Notes under the pieces: generated by a model | The model's input: only the letters and a program-made list of their open reading frames with translations | Databases searched by the model: none | Told to the model about the DNA's origin: nothing | Made by a program: the position numbers and the translations under genes | Assembly (NCBI GenBank): GCA_902615145.1 | Contig: CACMNK010000005.1 | Span: forward strand, 1-40,724 | From: an uncultured Pelagibacteraceae bacterium | GTDB lineage: Bacteria > Pseudomonadota > Alphaproteobacteria > Pelagibacterales > Pelagibacteraceae | Direction: 5' to 3' | DNA: 40,724 bases | Part shown: one piece after another, positions 35,048-40,724 of the stretch | How the letters are laid out: each line of letters opens with the position of its first letter | How positions within the stretch are numbered: position 1 is the stretch's first letter

Positions 35048-36340
35048 ATGAAAAATATTGTTGTTGTTGGATCTCAATGGGGTGACGAAGGTAAAGGAAA
35101 AATTGTTGATTGGTTATCCGAACAGGCTGATGTGGTAATAAGATTCCAAGGAGGTCACAATGCCGGCCATACTTTAGTGATTGATGGTGTTACATATAAA
35201 TTGAGATTACTGCCATCTGGAATAGTTAGAAATGGCAAAATATCAATTATTGGTAACGGAGTTGTCGTAGATCCATGGGCTTTATTAGAGGAAATAGAAG
35301 AAATAAAATCTAAAGGTGTGGAAGTAAATGTAAATAATTTTATTATTTCAGAATCTGCAAATTTGATTTTGCCTTTTCATAGGGAAATGGATGAGATAAG
35401 AGAAGATGCAGCAGGAAAAAGTAAAATAGGAACCACAAGACGTGGAATTGGACCAGCATATGAAGATAAAGTTGGAAGAAGATCTATAAGAGTTATGGAT
35501 CTAAGATCTGAAAAAAATTTAGATCAAAGATTAGACTCAGTATTACTTCATCATAATGCAATTAGAAAAGGTCTGGGAAAAAAAATTTTTGAAAAAGATC
35601 AGCTTAAATCTGATTTGCTTGAAATAGCACCTAAAATATTAGAATTCTCTCAGCCAGTTTGGCTAAAGATTGATCAATTTAAAAAACAAAAAAAGAAAAT
35701 TTTATTCGAAGGAGCTCAAGGTATTTTACTTGATGTAGATCATGGAACTTATCCTTTTGTAACTTCATCTAATACAGTTGCCTCAAGCGCAGCGACAGGA
35801 ACTGGTTGTGGCCCTAATTCGATAAATTATGTTCTTGGCATTACAAAAGCTTATACAACAAGAGTTGGAGAGGGCCCTTTTCCTACAGAGTTAACAGATG
35901 ATATCGGTGAACTTTTAGGAACACGCGGAAAAGAATTTGGAACTGTTACAAGTAGAAAAAGAAGATGTGGATGGTTTGATGGTGTTTTAGTGAGGCAAAC
36001 TATTAAAGTTTCAGGTATTGATGGTATTGCTTTAACGAAATTAGATGTACTAGATGAATTAGATGAAATTAAAATGTGCGTTGCTTATGAGCTTGATGGT
36101 AAAAGATTAGATTATTTACCTGCTGCCGTAGAGGACCAGATAAAAATAAAACCAATTTATGAAACTTTTCCAGGATGGAAAGCTTCTACAAGTGGAGTCA
36201 AAAATATTGACTCGTTACCTGAAAATGCAAAAAAATATATTTTTGCAGTAGAAGATTTCATTGGCGCAAAAGTATCAAGTATATCAACTAGTCCAGAAAG
36301 GGATGATACTATTTTAATTGAAAACCCTTTTGAGGTTTAG
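35048..36340 (+). CDS. purA: Adenylosuccinate synthetase
   Basis: This 430-residue protein has the GTP loop [11 protein letters not shown] at residues 8-18, catalytic D13 and H41 (GGHNAGHT), [14 protein letters not shown] and [20 protein letters not shown]. It converts IMP plus aspartate to adenylosuccinate in AMP synthesis. It starts three bases after thiD. The last three bases overlap the stop of convergent rpoH. Confidence 0.98.
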   Translation: MKNIVVVGSQWGDEGKGKIVDWLSEQADVVIRFQGGHNAGHTLVIDGVTYKLRLLPSGIVRNGKISIIGNGVVVDPWALLEEIEEIKSKGVEVNVNNFIISESANLILPFHREMDEIREDAAGKSKIGTTRRGIGPAYEDKVGRRSIRVMDLRSEKNLDQRLDSVLLHHNAIRKGLGKKIFEKDQLKSDLLEIAPKILEFSQPVWLKIDQFKKQKKKILFEGAQGILLDVDHGTYPFVTSSNTVASSAATGTGCGPNSINYVLGITKAYTTRVGEGPFPTELTDDIGELLGTRGKEFGTVTSRKRRCGWFDGVLVRQTIKVSGIDGIALTKLDVLDELDEIKMCVAYELDGKRLDYLPAAVEDQIKIKPIYETFPGWKASTSGVKNIDSLPENAKKYIFAVEDFIGAKVSSISTSPERDDTILIENPFEV

Positions 36341-37230
36341 TTTGCGGGTAAAAGATTTTTTGATTTAGCTAAAAGAAGCATATGCTTTTGGAGTTTTTCA
36401 AATGCTTTGTTTTCTATTTGTCTAACTCTTTCTCTGCTAATTTTATATTTTTTACTTAAATCCTCTAGTGTAGTCGGGTCATCGTTTAGTCTTCTTGAGT
36501 ATAAAATTTCTCTTTCTCTATCGTTAAGAATTTTAATAGAGTCTTTTAATAAATCTTTTCTTTGTTCCATTTCCTCGTGGTGAGCAAATTTCAGGTCATG
36601 ATCAAGCTCTTTATCAACCAACCAATCTTGCCATTCATCGCCATCTTCACCAACTTGGGCATTTAGAGAGAATTCCTTTCCAGAAAGTCTTCTATTCATT
36701 GAAACGACTTCTTCTTTACTTACATCAAGCTTATTAGCGATATGATTAACGTGCTCTTCTCTTAAGTCTCCTTCGGTTTCTGGAGAAATTTGATTTTTAA
36801 TTTTTTTTAAATTAAAAAATAATTTTTTTTGAGCAGTAGTAGTTCCAATTTTTACAAGACTCCAAGATCTTAAAATATATTCTTGAATAGAAGCCTTAAT
36901 CCACCACATTGCATAAGTTGCCAATCTAAAACCCTTTTCTGGTTCAAATTTCTTTACAGCTTGCATGAGACCTACATTTCCCTCAGAAATCATTTCATTG
37001 ATAGGCAAACCATATCCTTTGTAGCCCATAGCAATCTTTGCAACTAATCTTAAGTGACTAGTGACTAGTTTTTCTGCAGCTTTAATATTCCCAGTCGTCT
37101 TCCAATTTTTTGCTAGCATATATTCCTCTTCTGCAGCTAACATTGGAAATTTTTTAATCTGTTCTAAATATGCAGATAGCCCACCTTCATTAGAAAGGGT
37201 TGGTAGATTATTACTTACTGTTGCGCTCAT
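36337..37230 (-). CDS. rpoH: RNA polymerase heat-shock sigma factor RpoH (sigma-32)
   Basis: This 297-residue sigma-70 family protein has region 1.2/2 [51 protein letters not shown] and the RpoH box [12 protein letters not shown] that marks the heat-shock subgroup. Region 4 is [19 protein letters not shown]. It directs transcription of chaperones and proteases. The gene is convergent with purA, sharing three bases at the stops. It has no visible upstream operon partner in this window; rluD stops 41 bp before its start. Confidence 0.96.
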   Translation of the reverse strand: MSATVSNNLPTLSNEGGLSAYLEQIKKFPMLAAEEEYMLAKNWKTTGNIKAAEKLVTSHLRLVAKIAMGYKGYGLPINEMISEGNVGLMQAVKKFEPEKGFRLATYAMWWIKASIQEYILRSWSLVKIGTTTAQKKLFFNLKKIKNQISPETEGDLREEHVNHIANKLDVSKEEVVSMNRRLSGKEFSLNAQVGEDGDEWQDWLVDKELDHDLKFAHHEEMEQRKDLLKDSIKILNDREREILYSRRLNDDPTTLEDLSKKYKISRERVRQIENKAFEKLQKHMLLLAKSKNLLPAN

Positions 37231-37271
37231 TGAAGTGTTTATTTAATTAATTTTACCTAATTTTCAATAAT

Positions 37272-38252
37272 TTATTCTTCAGTGTTTCTAAGCATTTTTA
37301 GAATATTATTTAGATCTTGTGGCAAAAGTGAGGAAAAAATCATCTCCTTCTTAGTTTGTGGATGTATAAATCCTAAAGTTTTTGCATGCAAAAATTGTCT
37401 ATTTAATTTAGTAATTGCATTTTGGATATGTAAATCAATATTTTTTAACTTTTTATATTTTTTTTTATATTTATCATCTCCAACTAGACTATTACCTTTA
37501 TAATTCATATGTACTCTTATCTGATGTGTTCTTCCTGTTTCTAATTTACACTCAACTAAACTTAAGGTTGGTGTTTTCTGATTTTCAAAAATTTCAAGTG
37601 TTTTATAATTTGTTATAGCTTTTTTACCTTTAGAACTACTAACTTCCATAAGTTGTCTATTTTTTGAACTACGAGTAATAAATGTTTCAATTCTTCCTGA
37701 GGAAGGTCTTAATTTTCCCCATATCAAAAGTTGGTACTCTCTTATAATTGCATGATCACTAAATTGTTTTGATAAATTTTCATGTGTTTCGTTGTTTTTT
37801 GCAATTACAACTAAACCAGATGTGTTTTTATCAATTCTATGAACAATACCAGGCCTTAACTCGTCACCTATATTTGATAAAGAATCCTTATCATAATGCA
37901 TCAATGCATTAACAATTGTCTTATCGTAATTTCCAGCTCCTGGATGCATGATTATTCCGGCAGGTTTATTAATTACTAATAGATCATCATCTTCGTATAT
38001 TATTTCTAATTTAAATTTGTAAGGTTTAAGGGATGCTATTTCAGGCTCTGGAATCTTAAGATTTATAGTATCACCAATAGAGACTTTTTTTGACGGACTT
38101 TTAATTATTTCATTATTTAGTGTTAACTTTTCTTTTAAAATTAAATTTTTAATCCTAGTTCTACTAATTAATTCCTCTCTTTTGTTAATTAAAATATCAA
38201 CTCTTAAATTCTTCTCATCCTCTTTGACTATAAAATTAATGTTTTTTTCCAT
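37272..38252 (-). CDS. rluD: RluA-family 23S rRNA pseudouridine synthase, RluD-type
   Basis: This 326-residue protein has an S4 RNA-binding domain around residues 17-70, followed by the catalytic domain with NKPAGIIMHPG and HRIDKNTSGL, where D141 is the catalytic aspartate. LETGRTHQIRVHM and RQFLHAKTLGF complete the signature. RluD-type enzymes modify helix 69 of 23S rRNA; RluC is an alternative. It lies between rpoH and the divergent tRNA-Arg. Confidence 0.93.
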   Translation of the reverse strand: MEKNINFIVKEDEKNLRVDILINKREELISRTRIKNLILKEKLTLNNEIIKSPSKKVSIGDTINLKIPEPEIASLKPYKFKLEIIYEDDDLLVINKPAGIIMHPGAGNYDKTIVNALMHYDKDSLSNIGDELRPGIVHRIDKNTSGLVVIAKNNETHENLSKQFSDHAIIREYQLLIWGKLRPSSGRIETFITRSSKNRQLMEVSSSKGKKAITNYKTLEIFENQKTPTLSLVECKLETGRTHQIRVHMNYKGNSLVGDDKYKKKYKKLKNIDLHIQNAITKLNRQFLHAKTLGFIHPQTKKEMIFSSLLPQDLNNILKMLRNTEE

Positions 38253-38256
38253 AAAA

Positions 38257-38262
38257 TATAAT
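38257..38262 (+). promoter_or_regulatory. Possible -10 element of tRNA-Arg
   Basis: TATAAT stands 14 bases before the tRNA 5' end, within the 23-bp divergent gap with rluD. No good -35 box is found at the right distance, so this remains tentative in AT-rich DNA. Confidence 0.3.
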
Positions 38263-38275
38263 ATTAATACTATAT

Positions 38276-38352
38276 GCGCTTGTAGCTCAACTGGATAGAG
38301 CGCCTGACTTCGGATCAGGAGGTTCTGGGTTCGACTCCTAGCAGGCGCACCA
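38276..38352 (+). tRNA. tRNA-Arg (TCG)
   Basis: This 77-base gene has a seven-pair acceptor stem GCGCTTG/CAGGCGC (including one T-G pair). The anticodon stem is CCTGA/TCAGG with loop CTTCGGA, giving anticodon TCG for CGA codons. There is a T loop GGTTCGACTCC and an encoded CCA at 38350-38352. It ends one base before the stop of the convergent ABC permease gene. Confidence 0.95.
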
Positions 38353-38353
38353 A

Positions 38354-39145
38354 TTATTCACCCATATTAATTAATGTTCCTTTAATTCGAGCTCTCAAAA
38401 AAGATAGATAAAATAGAATTATTCCGATGATTAAATAGATCAGGTTTAATAAATATGCTTGTTTTAAATTTGTATAATCAATTGAACCATTTAAAAGTAT
38501 GTTTCTGGTCTCATCGAAAATATAAACAAGTGGCAAACCTTTTGCTATCAATTGAAATAATTCTGGTAGAATTTCTATTGGATAATATATGCATCCTAAA
38601 GGAGCTAGCAAAAATAGGGATGACCATGCAATATTTTCAAAAGATGGACCAAATCTAATTAGTCCTGAACTCACAAACAACCCAAGTGTTATTCCAAAAA
38701 GATATAAACTAAGGAATAGGAATAAAAGTGGTAATCCTAATTTTAAAATTGATACACCAAATAAAGGAGAGGTTAGCATTATTGCAGGAACCAAACCTAT
38801 TAAAGTCCTTATTAAAGCAGTAAAAATTAACGAAACAATAATTTCTTTAAGCTTAAGGGGAGCAATAAATAAATTTGTGAAATTTCTACTCCAGATTTCT
38901 TCTAAAAAAAGCATGTTAAAACTAATGCTTGATCTAAAAAGAATATCGTAAAGTATTGCACACGTTAAAATTACTCCCAAAGTATTGCTATAGTAGTCAC
39001 TATGTATTGAGAAGAACTTTGAGATAAAGCCCCACAAAATTATTTGAATTGTTGGCCAATAAATTAAATCCAAAATTCTTGGTAAAGAACTTTTAATTAA
39101 ATAAAAATGTCTAAGGAAAAGACCATACATTTTATTTAAATTCAT
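38354..39145 (-). CDS. ABC-2 type transporter permease
   Basis: This 263-residue inner-membrane protein has about six helices; the order and the segments YWPTIQIILWGFIS, IWSRNFTNLFIAPL and LAPLGCIYYPIEILPELFQ fit the ABC-2 permease family, whose members include NodJ-like and drug or polysaccharide exporters. It overlaps the ATPase gene by 4 bp. Substrate is unknown; a role in surface glycan or lipid export is possible but unsupported. Confidence 0.9.
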   Translation of the reverse strand: MNLNKMYGLFLRHFYLIKSSLPRILDLIYWPTIQIILWGFISKFFSIHSDYYSNTLGVILTCAILYDILFRSSISFNMLFLEEIWSRNFTNLFIAPLKLKEIIVSLIFTALIRTLIGLVPAIMLTSPLFGVSILKLGLPLLFLFLSLYLFGITLGLFVSSGLIRFGPSFENIAWSSLFLLAPLGCIYYPIEILPELFQLIAKGLPLVYIFDETRNILLNGSIDYTNLKQAYLLNLIYLIIGIILFYLSFLRARIKGTLINMGE

Positions 39146-39870
39146 ACTTTTTCCCTTGTAAGTTTTAAAAAAACTTCTTCCATATTTTTTCTGCCATGTT
39201 TTTTAATTAATTCCTCTGGACTTCCCTCATCAATAATCGATCCTTTATTCATCATTAATACTGAAGAACATAGTCTCTCTACCTCTGCCATATTGTGTGA
39301 TGCCAATAGAATAGATGTTTTATTTTCCTGTTGATATTCCTCTAAAAAACTTCTAACAAAATCACCTGTTTCAGGATCAAGTGATGCCGTAGGTTCATCA
39401 AGAAGTAAAACTTTTGGATTATTAATTATTGATTTTGCAAGACTAACCCTATTTTTTTGACCAGATGACAACTCCCCAGTCAATTTATCTATAAATTCGT
39501 AGAGTCTTAATTTTTCACACAGATATTCAATTCTTTCCTTATGTTTGTTCACATCATAAAGCCTCCCATAAACTTCTAAATTTTGTCTAACTGTCAATTT
39601 TTTTGGTAACTCTATATAAGGTGATATGAAATTTAATTGATTTAATAAATCTACACGTTGATTTTCAATTTCGACTCCATTTATTAAAACTTTTCCTTTT
39701 GATGGTTTTAATAAACCTAAAATCATTCCGATTGTAGTAGTTTTTCCACAACCATTAGGACCAAGTATCCCAATAATTTCATTTTGATTTACTTTAAAAG
39801 AAACGTCTTTTACTGCTTCTTTTGTATTATAAGTTTTTGATAATCCTATAACTTCAAGTGGTTTTTTCAT
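39142..39870 (-). CDS. ABC transporter ATP-binding protein
   Basis: This 242-residue ATPase has Walker A GPNGCGKT at residues 37-44, signature LSSGQKNRVSLAK, Walker B VLLLDEPTASLD and switch histidine in LLASHNMAEV. It fits the DrrA/NodI-like exporter subfamily. It is the partner of the adjacent ABC-2 permease. It overlaps the Sua5 gene end by 17 bp. Confidence 0.95.
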   Translation of the reverse strand: MKKPLEVIGLSKTYNTKEAVKDVSFKVNQNEIIGILGPNGCGKTTTIGMILGLLKPSKGKVLINGVEIENQRVDLLNQLNFISPYIELPKKLTVRQNLEVYGRLYDVNKHKERIEYLCEKLRLYEFIDKLTGELSSGQKNRVSLAKSIINNPKVLLLDEPTASLDPETGDFVRSFLEEYQQENKTSILLASHNMAEVERLCSSVLMMNKGSIIDEGSPEELIKKHGRKNMEEVFLKLTREKV

Positions 39871-40724
39871 TGAATCTTGATGCTCTTAATAACCTATCAT
39901 TAATAGTTTTGCCATATCCTCTATTGGGAATTTTACATACTGCAATCGAGCTATATTTCTTTTTTTTAATTTCTCTCAAAGTAGAATATAAATTTTTTGC
40001 GGCTTCTTTTAAATTTCCTTTTTGTGACAAAAAATAATAATTTGATTTACTTACTTTTTTCTTTCTAATCAATAAGTATGCTTCATCTTTATGAATATTT
40101 TTTGCATTCAATCTGATGGGTAAACCTGGTGAATAATGAACTTTAAATTGACCTGGCGAAACGATTTTTGAGAGTTTGTTATTTATTGATATTTTTTTTC
40201 TTAGTATTTTTTGTATAGTTGAAACATTTAAACCTCCTAATCTTAAGATTTGAGGATTTTTTCTGAGGTCAATTATTGTTGATTCTACTCCAATAGATGA
40301 TTTTCCACCTTCAAGTACGTACTTTATTTTTTTCCCAAAATCATCTTTCACATCAGTGGATGTAACAGCACTAACCCTTGATGAGGGATTAGCACTTGGA
40401 GCCGCTAAAGGAAATTTTAAAATTTTTAGCAATCTTCTCGTGATGGAGTGCCTTGGAAATCTTACTGCCAATGTATTTTTTTTATTAGTAATTATTTTTG
40501 AAATTTTTGATGATTTTTTAAGATTTAGAATGAATGTTAAAGGACCAGGACAAAATTTTTTATATAATTTAATAAAGTCATTGTTAAAATGACAATCTTT
40601 TTTTAACCTTTGAATATTCAGATAATGAACTATCAGAGGGTTATTTTTTGGTCTTTTCTTAAGCTTATATATTTTTTGACAGGCTTGGTCTGAGTAGGCA
40701 TTACCTGCTAAACCATAAACTGTT
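39854..40724 (-). CDS. Sua5/TsaC L-threonylcarbamoyladenylate synthase, 5'-truncated
   Basis: The frame runs off the right window edge; about 289 residues are visible from TVYGLAGNAYSDQACQKIY. KLKKRPKNNPLIVHY and the later LAVRFPRHS and LAAPSANPSS are TsaC/Sua5 signatures. SPGQFKVHYSPGLPIRL is the linker into an additional C-terminal Sua5 domain, so this is the longer Sua5 form rather than single-domain TsaC. It makes threonylcarbamoyl-AMP for the t6A37 modification of tRNAs decoding ANN codons. An apparent TTG start at 40471 is internal. Confidence 0.93.
   Translation of the reverse strand, partial: TVYGLAGNAYSDQACQKIYKLKKRPKNNPLIVHYLNIQRLKKDCHFNNDFIKLYKKFCPGPLTFILNLKKSSKISKIITNKKNTLAVRFPRHSITRRLLKILKFPLAAPSANPSSRVSAVTSTDVKDDFGKKIKYVLEGGKSSIGVESTIIDLRKNPQILRLGGLNVSTIQKILRKKISINNKLSKIVSPGQFKVHYSPGLPIRLNAKNIHKDEAYLLIRKKKVSKSNYYFLSQKGNLKEAAKNLYSTLREIKKKKYSSIAVCKIPNRGYGKTINDRLLRASRFNEKTT

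Overview
The window looks like a chromosomal segment of a SAR11 alphaproteobacterium ('Candidatus Pelagibacter' or a close relative). The DNA is very AT-rich, genes are packed with 0-10 bp gaps or ATGA/TAATG overlaps, and no gene-free stretch reaches 300 bp. Gene order and content are alphaproteobacterial: split pntAA-pntAB-pntB preceded by a tiny aa3-oxidase subunit IV, DUF1013/TrcR, RpoH, and tol-pal followed by tilS-ftsH-folP-glmM. A lone 5S rRNA gene bounds a block of surface-sugar genes. This matches the known SAR11 arrangement in which a hypervariable region separates 5S from 16S-23S. The species assignment is inference; no database was searched.

Region 1 (1-3700, + strand) is the end of the presumed hypervariable region: a family 2 glycosyltransferase cut by the window edge, a GDP-mannose 3,5-epimerase-like enzyme with all four catalytic residues at plant-enzyme spacing, then gmd and fcl for GDP-L-fucose. 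Region 2 (3706-8507, +) begins with a consensus-like promoter and a solitary 5S gene. A short sugar epimerase gene starts only 9 bp after the 5S. Then come rpmJ, the oxidase subunit IV-like peptide, the proton-translocating transhydrogenase and a transaldolase-family gene. Region 3 (8509-12195) is accessory: a polytopic membrane protein split by a frameshift at a nine-base homopolymer, then a divergent CDP-paratose 2-epimerase-like gene overlapping a methyltransferase-like/glycosyltransferase fusion.

Region 4 (20563 down to 12283, - strand) is a tight run: tkt-gap-pgk-fba (class I)-thiE-efp-suhB-rpmE-trcR-(leader ORF)-rpsU-tRNA-fMet. It joins central carbon metabolism to translation genes and ends in the initiator tRNA. 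The rpsU gene has no ATG/GTG/TTG start. It appears to begin at ATT, five bases after a strong Shine-Dalgarno sequence and overlapping the stop codon of a 22-codon upstream ORF.

Region 5 (20617-36340, +) holds a coiled-coil protein and zapA, 5-formyl-THF cyclo-ligase, a YmdB phosphoesterase, yebC, a divergent RuvC-like nuclease, tolQRAB-pal-cpoB, tilS, ftsH, folP, glmM, thiD and purA. The ruvA, ruvB and ybgC genes usual at this locus in many alphaproteobacteria are absent. Region 6 (36337-40724) has rpoH and an RluD-type pseudouridine synthase on the - strand, tRNA-Arg(TCG) on +, an ABC-2 exporter pair on -, and a 5'-truncated Sua5/TsaC gene on -.

No CRISPR array, insertion sequence, integrase, riboswitch or phage module was recognised. 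The most interesting points are the rpsU initiation region, the promoter-5S-epimerase arrangement, the frameshifted membrane gene, the GME-like enzyme and the compacted ruv/tol locus.
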